The position numbers and the translations under genes are program-made. The notes below the pieces were generated by a model. It did not search any database. It saw only the letters and a list, made by a program, of their open reading frames with translations, and was not told the DNA's origin. A DNA stretch of 64,000 bases from Bursaphelenchus xylophilus (lineage: Eukaryota > Nematoda > Chromadorea > Rhabditida > Aphelenchoididae): assembly GCA_904066235.2 (NCBI GenBank), contig CAJFCV020000001.1, forward strand, positions 4,774,001 through 4,838,000, given 5' to 3'. Of the stretch, positions 21,495 through 33,200 are shown piece after piece; position 1 is the first letter of the stretch, and each line of letters begins with the position of its first letter.

Positions 21495-21706
21495 CGAAAC
21501 ACTCAACTGTCCAAAGGTCTATCGATTATTTTGTTATTATTTCATCAATGTCCTAAGTTGTAAAAAAACTAAAATAGTTAGTAAAATAGTGCTAATAACA
21601 CCTTATGAAGCCACAAAAAATTATTATTTTGGTGTAATTTTTGCCTTGAATAAATTAATTTTTGGCCTGTTAAAGACCTTTACGTTCTTGGAGATTTTGA
21701 TTAAAA

Positions 21707-22560
21707 ATGATTGTTGTGAAAGCCATTTTCCTACTGATTTTAGCTGTCGCAGTTGTTGAGAGCTCAGGGCTGGCTCAGAATACAACGCGCTGGGTTTTTT
21801 CCGGTTTTGCCAATTGTAATCCAGCAGGTCCTCCTTCTGATTACCTCATAGTAAGTTGGGTATTTTTTTCAGTGCCCTAGACTTGAATTTGAATCTGCAA
21901 TAGGAGTAAAAACTATATTTTCCCTGCCAGATGGCTAGTCAAACCCCTTAACTTGTTGGTGCACCTCTCTATGGCCTCAGTTTTCCCAGACAACACCTAA
22001 AATACACATTAAAGTAGTGCTCTCGAGGATCGGGCTGTCTGCAGATGAAAATATTATATATAGGTCCAATTTTAGGGCTATTAGTCAACAAGAGCAGCTC
22101 CTTATTTCACATTTTCTTTTTTCGAAATGAACGGGGTCTAGATAAGCTCCAATTCTTTCAGGTCCTAACTCTCCTAGCGGTCGACACCTTTGACACTCGG
22201 AAGTGTGGATCGGCCGTGGCCAGACAAGACGATGGCAGTTTCTACATTGAATGCCAAAACAATTCGACCGACGCGACGCCGCAGCTCGAAATGTAATCGC
22301 ATCATTTTAGTTTACATAGCTATAATATGCATATTTCAATGCGTTCAAAACCATGTTTTTAGCCTTCATGGATGCGGCGGCATGTGTCTCTTTTGGTGGA
22401 AGGGCTATTCAGAGCCCGAATATCACTTGAACTTCACTCTGTCGCGTAGATTTGGAGGTAAATGACGTAAAAGGCATTCCAAATTGAATTGTTTTGTTGC
22501 ATTTGGACGTTGAACCAATCTTAATTTTCAGAACCTGCGGTTGGCTGTAGAAAAGAGTGA
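21707..22560 (+). CDS. TTR-like six-cysteine secreted protein, four-exon subfamily
   Basis: Exons 21707-21850, 22162-22292, 22363-22457 and 22532-22560 give 132 residues. Signal peptide MIVVKAIFLLILAVAVVESS, NTT glycosylation site, then GFANC. Exon 2: RKCGSA and GSFYIEC. Exon 3: LHGCGGMCLFW, where the earlier genes have YHxCDGxC. The short fourth exon brings the sixth cysteine (VGCRKE). This subfamily has an extra phase-1 intron before the C-terminus. Frame and phases agree with the next three genes. Confidence 0.78.
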
Positions 22561-22725
22561 GGATCAATTTGAATTGACGAACGATAATGGTTGCAGCGGC
22601 CATCGATTGATTTTTGTATTTTCTCAACATTTAATGCATAAATTGTTCAAAAAAGGTGTAAAAAGTAGATTTATTTTTTTCACAGACATTGAAATGGGGG
22701 TTAATGAAAAAACACGGCTTTTTTA

Positions 22726-23795
22726 CAGGGTGTTTCAAGAAATTGGGAACAAATGACTTGCTTATATCTTTTTGTTCTTTGAAGCTATCAACGAATTTCT
22801 TTTTGCTTCTAAAAATTGACAGCGTGCGTTTTTAGAATCTCAAAAAAATTTTTTTCGTCGGCGGAGGGCCCATTTCTCAGCGGAGAAAATTAGGGCCTTT
22901 TTAAAAATCACAGCGTATTACGTGGCGGAAACGCCGTTGCAACGGCTGAAATCAAGTTTACGTAATACCTCCGTCGATTTTACGGTATGCATTTTTTTGT
23001 TTTCGATTTTACGCGCACCGCGGAGGCGCGGCGGAGACTTCAGATTTCGGCGGACGTTATTTTGGGCCTTCGGCTGTTGCAATTCATGTTGGAAAAGAGG
23101 TTGGGGTGATTTTTTGTTGTCATCCGATGCACAGAAGGCAAAAATTTCGTGCTTTTTTTCCCCGGCGGAGGATTCGGCGGAGGCTTTATCAAAGGGTCAA
23201 AGCTGTCTTACGAGTCCGGGGAAAATTTCAGCTACAAGAATCCATCAGAGCAGCATTGTCTTTCAAAGATTTTTGATTTTTTTGGTCCGGCGGACAAATC
23301 GGCGGAGTTTTGTTTTTACCCTTTGATAAAGCCTCCGCCGACTCCTCCGCCGGGGATAAAAAGCACGAAATTTTTGCCATCTGTGCATCGGATGACAACA
23401 AAAAATCACCCAAACCTCTTTTTCCAACATGAATTGCAAAAGCCGAAGGCCCAAAACGACGTCCGCCGAAATCTGAGGTCTCCGCCGCGCATCCGCGGAA
23501 GTGCGTAAAATCGAAAACGCAAAAAATGCATACCGTAAAATCGATGGAGGTATTACGTAAACTTGATTTCAGCCGTTGCAACGGCGTTTCCGCCACGTAA
23601 TACGCTGTGATTTTTAAAAAAGGCCCTAATTTTCTCCGCCGAGAAATGGGCCCTCCGCCGACCAAAAAAAAATTTTTTTGAGATTCTAAAAACGCACGCT
23701 ATCAATTTTTAGAAGCAAAAAGAAATTCGTTGATAGCTTCAAAGAACACAAAGATATAAGCAAATCATTTGTTCCAAATTTCTTGAAACACCCTG
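22726..23795. mobile_element. Fold-back MITE, second copy
   Basis: 1070 bp, same family as 19859-20915: CAGGGTGTTTCAAGAAATTG start, inverse at the end, TA on each side, and near-complete palindromic structure. It lies between two TTR-like genes. The two copies differ by small indels and substitutions. Confidence 0.85.
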
Positions 23796-24074
23796 TAGTA
23801 CAAAATATTCACTTATTATAGCGTTTATTAACAAAAAATGTCACGCTGGTGTCGATGATGACCTTTCAAAACTTCTTTGTTCTTAAGCCGATTCGGTGGC
23901 CAGCCACTGATCAGCCGAGAATCTGATAGAAAAAAAATTTCCCAGCTAAATCAATATTCCAATTACACCTTCATTTCTCATCAAAAAGCTATTGAAATTG
24001 GAAAACGTTATTTTAAATTTCATTCCACGTCTGTTGTCTAGAGACTTATTAAAAACGTTTAGTCTTTATCGCAA

Positions 24075-24677
24075 ATGGATCTAAAAGTTTTATTTTTGCT
24101 GTTTTCAACTGCCTTTGCGCTGGACCATTGGATATTGGCGGGCCGTGTGAGGTGCGCTCCTGGCCTGACCTCTCCGTTTCCTTACATGGTAGGTGGTATC
24201 ATACATACCAGTGTTGCGTATTTTGAATTCTAAATGTGCAGTTAGGTGTCTTGTGTCGGCATCGAAACAAAATTGAAAAATTTGGAATCCCCTTTGGCAT
24301 TCCACACGTATTTACTGTAGTGATTTTTTCAGAAAATGAGAATCTATGCACAGGAGCAAATTTTCTCCCATCGGTGCGGCGAGCGAACCATCAGCGGCCA
24401 GGACGGCGCCTTCCGCGTCGAATGTGATCACGCTTCCGTGACGTACACTTACCCAAAATTCACTATGTAATGTGTTCCACTTTCGTTTGACCCAATTTTA
24501 GATTCCACGGATGTGGCGGCTATTGTCATTTCCACGAGGAGTCATTCGACGGCTTTGTCCACGAACATCTCGATATTGTCTTGTCCGCAAATCCATCAGG
24601 TGAGTGGCGAACATATAAAACTAGTCTATAATAAACTTTCAGAACGGTCAGACGGCTCATGTTCAAATTGGGATTGA
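24075..24677 (+). CDS. TTR-like six-cysteine secreted protein, four-exon subfamily
   Basis: Exons 24075-24188, 24333-24466, 24502-24599 and 24643-24677 give 126 residues. Signal peptide MDLKVLFLLFSTAFA, then GRVRC. Exon 2: SHRCGER and GAFRVEC. Exon 3: FHGCGGYCHFH. Exon 4 supplies the sixth cysteine in DGSCSNWD. Intron phases 0, 2, 1 are identical to the gene at 21707. Confidence 0.78.
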
Positions 24678-24916
24678 AGACGGAGAAATTAAAAATAAAA
24701 TAAATACATAATTGCACGTTATTCACAGCCATTAAACAGTTTTTGAACGAAAAAGAATATTGTGTTTTAGAACAGTTTTACATTCGAATTTTTGTTTTGA
24801 TCTGGAATAAATATGTATTTTTATTGAGACCATTTGACATCCTTATGTATAATTATACGGAGAATCACAATGAGGCGTCGATTTTATTACATAGACTCAG
24901 TTGTTGATCAAGCGTC

Positions 24917-25584
24917 ATGCTGAGGATCACATATCTTTGTCTACTATTAGCTTTTTTTGCAGTCACTGAAAGTAGAAAAAGACCATCGGTCCATTGGGAA
25001 TTTTCTGGCTATGCCAAATGCGACCCGCATGCCACTGATAGCCCATATCTAATTGTAAGTCAAGAAGTAGCGTTAAGCAACGGGGATTTTAATCGTTGCG
25101 GAAAATTTTGAATTAATGTTCAGACTCGGAGATTAGCTGACTTCAAGGTATTTGTAATTCCAGGAGGTATCTTTCTATTCAATTGGAACTTTCTACACCA
25201 CAAAATGTGGCTCCGCAATTGCTGACAAAACTGATGGCAGCTTCCACATTGAATGCGAAGACGTCTCATTCAGCGCGTATCCTGAGGTCCAGATGTAAGC
25301 CCAGAAATCTTTTATAATACTAAAAAAATTCACAATAAAAAATCCTTTTAGACGTCATGGATGCGGCGGATACTGTCTTTACTACGCCCGAGATTACAGT
25401 GAGCATTACATTGACGATTTGTTCTACAGCTTGGATGGGGGTAGTGGAGGCAAGTTTAAAGTGTTTAGCATCGGATAATTCTTTTTCTAATATACGAATT
25501 TTTACTTCAGACTTGGCTAACAATTGCTCTCCTAAACAGCTAATTGTAAGCAATTCAATTAACGAAACAAGAAGTGTCGTGTAA
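24917..25584 (+). CDS. TTR-like six-cysteine secreted protein, four-exon subfamily
   Basis: Exons 24917-25054, 25164-25294, 25352-25449 and 25511-25584 give 146 residues. Signal peptide ends near AVTES, then GYAKC. Exon 2: TKCGSA and GSFHIEC. Exon 3: RHGCGGYCLYY. Exon 4: ANNCSPK and a tail ending TRSVV. The third intron has a GC donor (GGAG|GCAAGT); all others are GT-AG. Phases 0, 2, 1 as in its neighbours. The fourth exon contains an internal GTAAGC, so a further 3' exon cannot be excluded. Confidence 0.72.
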
Positions 25585-26148
25585 TAAGAGAATGCCGCTG
25601 AAATTAATAAAGAATTGCATTATAATCTTTAATAATCTTTTTGTACCATCTCCATTCCAGGAAAACTCGTCAACGAGGAATGAATCTGCGGTTTAACTAC
25701 CAAAATTGCAAGAAAATCTGAGCACCGCAAGATTGCTATTATAACTTCCCTTGATATTTTTAATGTCAACGATTCAAAAAAGGAAATTATTTACTTCTGT
25801 CACATTGAATGACTGTCGTTTTTCGCCAATTTGGCATTTTCGTGGAATGCGCCAATTATCTTTCCCCGACCTATTTGCCATGTTCGGGCCATACGTTGAC
25901 TCTATTTGGATACTTGTTAAAAATTTTAATAATTTTTTAAAGTTTCCCCTTGAATGCAATGTAGCAATACTTCATATGTCAATTGTAAATGTAAAATAAC
26001 GCTATTTCATTAGCTGCTGCTTCAAGTCATTAAAAAAAGGATTAAATTTTATGACCTGGCTTCCTTGCATGCATAAATTCTTAATTAAGCTTAATAAACG
26101 ACGTTCAAATACACAATTCTTTTTTATTTGGTGTCAATTTTGTCAATC
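25585..26148. other. Intergenic, no feature seen
   Basis: 564 A+T-rich bases between two TTR-like genes. AATAAA-like signals lie near 25606. I see no coding, RNA or repeat signal. Confidence 0.5.
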
Positions 26149-26822
26149 ATGCTTTCACGTTCTTGCTATTTCTTGCTACTGGCCTTTGTATGCAAGGTCT
26201 CTGCAAAGATCGGTACAGATCATCTTCTGGCCTCTGGGAATGTGAAATGCGGAGATGGCGTTGCTCAAAGTCCTTTTAAATTTGTAAGTTTATGAAGAGT
26301 CAACAAAATTATGTCATATGGAAATGACAGAGGAACCCCTAGTTAACTCTGATAAACAAGGCGAAAATACAAATTTTGTTCGGTCTAATCTCATCCTTTT
26401 CTTTCAGTCGGTCGCTCTTTTCTCCGTAGGGACATTCAAGACAACTCTATGTGCTAAAGCGGATGCCGACGACTCGGATGGCAGTTTTTACCTCGAATGT
26501 GATGATTTTCATATGTTTAACGCTCATCCTCGACTTCAAATGTAAGAATACGTATTTTGTCATATCTAAATTATAAAAAATCATTTAGTCTCCATGGATG
26601 TGGTGGAAACTGCCGTCGCTATGTGAAGAACTACGAAGGTTTCGTTAACGAAAACTTGACGCTGGTAATGAGCGAAACTTCCGGAGGTAGCCTACTTTTT
26701 TATTTCCAATATTTCTCAAATACGGCTTATTTTTAGACGCCTCATCCGAATGTCATCAACCTAATGCGGCTACTGTAATTCCTTCCACAAAAGTGGTAAA
26801 CACTGTATCCACTGTGGTATGA
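26149..26822 (+). CDS. TTR-like six-cysteine secreted protein, four-exon subfamily
   Basis: Exons 26149-26283, 26408-26541, 26589-26686 and 26737-26822 give 150 residues. Signal peptide MLSRSCYFLLLAFVCKVSA, then GNVKC. Exon 2: TLCAKA and GSFYLEC. Exon 3: LHGCGGNCRRY. Exon 4: SSECHQPNAA and a valine- and threonine-rich tail. It is the last recognisable member of the cluster; beyond it the sequence turns to repeats. Confidence 0.76.
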
Positions 26823-27459
26823 ATTTATTATTGGCAAATAAAAATTAAATATAAAAAATAAATACGAATATTTTACCCAGCCAGAGGCCAATTTGTAAAT
26901 CACGAAGCCTAATTTTCCCTTTAAATTTTGGTCTCACCACGAAAACTTCGTTTAATATTTTGATGAACAGAAAAGAGTTTGTTATTACATGTTTTGACGC
27001 AGCAATTATCTATCATCAAGGGCAAAAAGCGTGTAAATATTTATATTGGAATCAGAAATCAGTTCATTTTGGTCAGTCTATGCGAATTTTGACCACAATA
27101 ATAAACAAGTGTTTTTTATGGATGCGGATCGAACACAAAACCGGTAAATAGACATAGATCACTCCAACAGTGTAAATTTAGAACGATCACAGTGGTCTTT
27201 TAAATTTTGATCAATTTTTGGAGATAGAGATATCTGATGTCTAAAATGAGGTCCAGATAGGCATGGAAAATTAAAAAATTTGTATCCCGATGAGTCCTAT
27301 TGTGCCATCAGAACTAAAGCTCACAAAAACAACATCTTTCGATGTATTACAGTCTTTAGTACCATCAGGTTCCACGGATTGCTAGGACAAAAGCCAGGAC
27401 TTTAGTTAGTGTTAAGCCGTCTCTACAGTACTTTTTCCATCACATGCAAGTGTGTGTAC
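26823..27459. other. Gene-free stretch
   Basis: No coding signal. It contains TTTTGGTCTCACCACGAAAA near 26928, the reverse form of the TTTTCGTGGTGGGAC repeat found in the kinase introns at 7.4-8.6 kb. Confidence 0.5.
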
Positions 27460-28860
27460 TTTAAAACAGAGTTTTTTACAAACTGAAGCTTCCCTCCAAG
27501 GGGCCCGGACATTGTTGCAACGACCATCACCAAATTTCTTGAAACTTGGCCAGTAAAAGAGCCTGAGCATGCTGATGAAAAGCGAAGAAGGGTTTCGCGA
27601 AATTTCAACCAGTCCGGGATTACTGTAACAATTTGGGTTTTGTAAAGCAGCCATGGTCGTGGACCGGGCGACAGCCCTACGGGGCTGAAACTTCTTGTCT
27701 GTATGTTTTCGAACATGGCCAACATTTTTCTAATTGAAACTTTTTTTGTATCTTTTCGTCTTTCGTAATCCAGGATTTTCTCAAAAACTTATATTTTTAT
27801 TTTCGCGATTTTTTGCTGAAATACTCTTCTATCCATGCTGAATGAATTTCAGGCCTCAAAAGTTGTTACACTAGCAGCTCCAAAGAATGCCGCGGCCAGA
27901 CGGCCCAAAAACCCCCCAAAATGACCGTAATCCCGGATTTTCTCAAAAAACTTATATTTTTATTTTCGCAATTTTTTGCTGAAATACTCTTCTATCCATC
28001 CTGAATGAATTTCAGGCCTCAAAAGTTGTTACACTAGCAGCTCCAAAGAATGCCGCGGCCAAACAGCGAAAAAAGTGGGTACGGCTACCGTAATCCCCCC
28101 TATTTCAGGAATAGGTAGTATTACGATTCTGATTTCTGTCTTCCATGATGTATGCGCGTTTCTGACCCGGATAGCTTGTCTAAATTCGTCATTCCAATAA
28201 AATTGTTAGCGAACTTAACAAAAGTTGGAAATTACAGTAACCTTCGTATAAACCCTAAAATAAACGCTCAATTATTAATTTTTTAACTTGAAAACATTCC
28301 TCTTATGTCATCCTATTAATATGTGAACCGTAGCGATTAATGGAAAAGTTTAAAAATTGATCGTCTCTATTTTGGTCCTGCAGTAACCGAACATAGCAAC
28401 TTTGAACGCTTATATCTCAAAAACTTATATTTTTATTTTTGATTTTTTTGTTTTATTTTACGGGAAGGGTGTCCAACTTTTATAATCCGGTTTGAAAACT
28501 TGTTACACTCTTCCCAATTTTCGGCAGTAATCGATATGGTATCATGACGATTACGGTACTACCGAAAGACGAAAAGATACAAAAAAAGTTTCAATTAGAA
28601 AAATGTTGGCCATGTTCGAAAACATACAGACAAGAAGTTTCAGCCCCGTAGGGCTGTCGCCCGGTCCACGACAATGGCTGCTTTACAAAACGCAGATTGT
28701 TACAGTAATCCCGAAATAAAGCAAATTTTGGGAAAACGTTTGACGCTTTTGATGTATGCCTTGTGGGTGTTCTATGAGCCAAATTTGAAGAAATTCGGTG
28801 ATGGTCACCGCAACAATGTCCGGGCCATGCTTCACTTTGTAAAAAAGTCCGTTTTAAATC
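27460..28860. repeat. Fold-back element with arms of about 300 bp
   Basis: The arms at about 27460-27766 and 28559-28860 are inverted copies, for example CGGGCGACAGCCCTACGGGG against its complement at about 28650-28670. Between them lie two direct repeats of about 134 bp (27765-27898 and 27927-28061), both containing TCCAAAGAATGCCGCGGCCA. The outer boundaries are not sharp, and no target duplication was found. ORFs in it are on the palindromic arms and not convincing. Confidence 0.75.
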
Positions 28861-29418
28861 TTGCTGCCCATTTCAACGACACGCCGCCGATAAGGGTCCA
28901 CCGGCGATGAGTTGTCTTTGTTTGTAAGGGGAGACCGATCGCAAAACGACTTTTAGAAATTGCTGGAAACCTTTAAAGATTCGTTGACGTTCACGTGAAT
29001 CAGATGAAAAAAAAAATTCTTTTGCATTTTGATCGTAGTGGAACTGATCGCTATTGATCAACGACCAACTCGAATACAAAGATGTATGTCAGTTGTATAG
29101 TACTCTTGTGATCAATATTTTTTCAATTATCATGTAGTAACTGAAAATTCGTATATGACTGTAGGAGCAAAGAACAGTTAAAACGTATTTTTGTTTGCTT
29201 TAGAAGTACTAGAAGCTCGCAGTTTTTTCAAATTTTGCATACCTGATTTGACTAATTCTACGCATTCATTTCTGAATGTTCTGGCTTTGTTGTTCCAGGC
29301 GCAGATATTCATCCGAAAGAGAAGGCAAATAGAGAGTGGGAAAAGACCGAAACACTTTTTGTATTCCTGGTAGTTTTATACGGAAGCTATAGGTTTTTAT
29401 GGAAACTTTGGTTTCTCC
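28861..29418. other. Gene-free stretch
   Basis: About 560 bases with no gene, RNA or repeat that I can support. Confidence 0.45.
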
Positions 29419-30263
29419 GGTAGTAACAAAACTCCGCAAACTGGCCCTCTCTAAAAAAAGAAAGTTTTCGCAACTTAGCAGCTTGCGCCCTGGTTGGGCC
29501 GCAGACTGCAAACAAAAAATAGTAATAGCCTACGTACTAATCTATGCTTGGGCTAAGCCTAAACTAGGCCTAAGCCTAAACTAACTAAGCCTGAGGCTAA
29601 GCCTAAACTAGGCCTAAGCCTAAACTAGGCCTAATCCTAAACTGACTAGGTCTGAGGGAAAGCCAAAACTAGGCCTAAGCCTAAACTAAATAAGCCTGAT
29701 CTAGGCATAAACTAGGTCTAAGCCTAAACTGACTAAGCCTAAGCTAAGTAAGCCTGAGGCTAAGCCTAAACTAGGCCTAAGCCTAAACTAACTAAGCCTG
29801 AGCTAGGCATAAACTAGGTCTAAGCCTAAACTAACTAAGCCTAAGCTAACTACGCCTGAGCTAAGCCTAAACTAGGTCTAAGCCTAAACTAACTAAGCCT
29901 GAGCTAGACATAAACTAGGTCTAAGCCTAAGCTGACTAAGCCTAAGCTAACCAAGTTTGAGGGTAAGCCTAAACTACGCCTAAGCCTAAACTAACTAAGC
30001 CTAAGCTAACTAAGCCTAAGCAAACTAACCCTGAGGCTAAGCCTAAACTAGGCCTAAGCCTAAACTAACTCAGCGTGAGCTAAGCCTAAACTAGGTCTAA
30101 GCCTAAGCTGACTAAGCCTAAGCTAACCAAGTTTGAGGGTAAGCCTAAACTACGCCTAAGCCTAAACCTGACCTGGGCCTCATATTTCTTGCAACCCGAT
30201 TTTTTCGGGCGCAAGCTGCGAATGCCTTCTTCAAGAGTGAGCCAGCTTGCGAAAAGTTTTTCC
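29419..30263. mobile_element. Large telomere-like-array element
   Basis: 845 bp in the same family as 16158 and 18268 but inverted and larger. The ends read GGTAGTAACAAAACTCCGCA and, at the right, the near-complement ending AGTTTTTCC. Inner GCAGCTTGCGCCC / GGGCGCAAGCTGC boxes and GCCGCAGACTGC flank about 630 bp (29547-30180) of GCCTAA, ACTAGG and TGAGGC units. GCCTAA is the complement of the nematode telomere unit TTAGGC; the array is degenerate and has a higher-order period. No clean target duplication is seen, so it is older than the other two. Confidence 0.75.
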
Positions 30264-33200
30264 GTGAACTCAAAAAAAGAATTAGCGCTAGTCGAAAAGG
30301 CCTGACAACTGAGCAACCGACCAACCCGAGAGCTCAAGAGTCAAGTGACTCATTCTGTGGAAAGGAGGCCTTTTATAGGGAAGCCCCCACGTAGAAAAGT
30401 ACAATCAAATTTGAATAATTGAAAACAATTTCTCATGGGAAAATCCTCGAAGTTCGGTCGTTCCGCGTCACATCTGCCTCAAATGATCAAGTAGGGCACG
30501 GATTGGAACTTCCACATTCATCGAGCGAGCATGCATGCTTTCCTGGATTCTGGATGGTAATTTGGAAAATTCTATCCTAAATCTGTGCCAAGTTTCATCA
30601 AAATTTATGCTTTGAAAACTAGCGTTTCCTTCGCAAATTACAGCCTTTTCCTTTCACGTGAACTTCCAGAACTTTATTTAAACTCCGCTCCTACCGAAGT
30701 TGCTAAAAATACCCGTGTTTGTTGTTTCCGTTAACACCAACGTCGAATGCAATTTATAGTAACCGTAGTTGTCATCAACACATCTTTAAAGGAATCCTAT
30801 TTTCATGTGAAGGAATGGCTGTAATAACTATTTTTGGCGACTAACGAGCGTTACGGTGCGGTACAAAAATAACTGTGTAATGTGATTGTGTGATGTTACA
30901 GTAGCACTTTAACTGGTCAATGAAAGACGAAACTCATGATCATATAGTATAATAAAACATTGTTTTTGCTGACTGAAATTTTCACAGTCCAGCAAGATAT
31001 CAACCAACCTGAGAGGCCCGACTCAAATATCTCGCTGGCTTCTGCATAGCGCGAGTCCAATATCCTGTATATACGTTAAAAATATTAGCTTGTGCCGAGT
31101 ACTGTCAAATCCCAGCACTGAACTTCCTCTAACAAAAATTTTTATGTTTTTGTTTGTTGTTTTTCACATGATATTCATTATCAAGAAGCTCTTCCACAAG
31201 GCTTTTAAAATTTCTGATTGTGTTCTAGAAACCTCCAATTCCATTAAATCGCTACATTTATAGATTTTTCACCACAAAAAACGGGTTATTAATCTTCCGC
31301 GCATTTATTTTTAAAGATTCCTTGACGGGCTAAAAAAAGACTTTGGCGAAAATACCGTAAGTCGGTCACAATTCTTCATCAAATTCAAGGGAATCAAGAG
31401 AAAGATTCACGTGAATTTTATCAAAAATGTTTTTGCAATTCTCAAGGATCGCGCTTTCGTAAATATAAAGTACAAACAAACTGGGAACGTCGCATACGCA
31501 ATGATACGTTGTTGTTTTGAAATGTGTTTGGTACGGGGAAAGACCAATGACGCAGTAAGATTGGTTATACAAGGGAGATCGTTGAGCTTTAATAAAAAGA
31601 GAGGCAAAGGCTGGCTTTTAGTGGAAATTGGCACAAATTGTGATGATAGGACAGATGCAAGATGACAGCTTGTTTTTTGCAGAAAAGAACAAGAATTTCA
31701 CTCATCGTCAGAATTTTTTTGCCGCAGCTTCACTCGTAGTTTTCCGAGTTTATCCCAGAAAATTTCTCTCTGCGAGGTCAAGGGTTTTACACAAAATCTA
31801 TGTTAAAAGAATGCCAGAGGCAAGGCCAATTGACAACTTTTGTCTCTGACGAATCTTCGGCTTCCTCGCGCGTTCCTGTTGGCACAGATCATTGAATATT
31901 TTCCCATTATTGCAAGTCATTCCTAGGGAGTTTTCGGGCTTACAAGATCTCTGCAATCTCTGCAAAGCTGTCTAAGATGTAGATTTTTTGAGGATATCTT
32001 TAGTATCCCATGTGTAACGAGACAAGCGGAAGCGCAGTTTACTTTCCACCAGCTCCGCTGGAATCATAGATCACTTTTTATTTTGGTTCTCAGAAAACAA
32101 CATCTTTCAAAGTTCCTTCCATCAAAAACAAACTGTTCTTTGCGGTTTATTTTTGATTCAGAGACTCCGAATTACATAATGATTACTCCGTATGAACTGT
32201 AGGTTTCCATTTTATTTTCGAAATGATCTTGAGGACCAATTTCCAAAAATCCTGTTTACACAAGAGATCAAAAGCACAGTATGATCTTTTCACTTATTTT
32301 TGTGGCACGATAATAGGCATTACTACATTTCTGATATCAAATATTAAAGTGCGTTGCTCTGAAGTTGCACCAGGGACCACCAGCGAAGAGGTAAAGACCT
32401 CTGATAGATTGGTTTTAGATAAATTTTAAGAGCAGAGAGCAGCAAAATAATATCTAAAAAAATTAAAATGGCGGTGGAAAATCTGGAAACATCTCTGGCA
32501 TTTACTGAAGGGAACAAACTACAATATCCTGCCCTGTGAAAGGCTTTAGGAATTGATGGCCTCACGGAAGGCTGTTGAAAATGAAGAGGCCATGGAAAAT
32601 AAATTTTTCGAACTTCGACAATTTACAACTCTAAAGTCATTTTTCCAAGACCGAATTTTCAGTCATCTTGAGTTTGTAGCCTTCAATCATTTCTTACACT
32701 TTTTTTAGCACCAATCACCTGTTTGACCACACTGATTCTCATTTCGTTTTCTCGACTGATCTTCCGTTTGTTTTAAGAGTGCAGTGTAGTTAAATGAAGA
32801 CAGTTCACTGATCAGGTCCAAGTGCACATTCGGTGGTCTGGACCACCGGGAAATCAAAAAAAGAGAGGAAAAGCTTATAGAAAAAGTTACATTTTTGTTT
32901 GAAAAAATAAAAATTCTATATATTTAGGGACACGGAGCAACCCGTTCTACCGTATATCGACCAAGTTTAAAATTTCCAAAAAGTATCGGCCATTTTTCAT
33001 TAAAATCTGAATGCTTATCCCCACATCACACACTGGCAACTAAGGATGAGATCATGGAAAAATAAGCCTTACTATAACGAACTTTTTTCCTCCATCCCCA
33101 TTCATAACCAAATTCAATTCTCTGATTCATGTGAAAAAAATCTTATAACACCATTAAAAAAAGCTTACGAAACCTACGGTTCGTTTTATGCGTTTTCAAC

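Noticed and set aside
29419..30263. Interstitial telomere from a chromosome fusion
   Set aside because: The array is enclosed by the same inverted ends as two much smaller elements in the window, so transposition and internal expansion explain it better.
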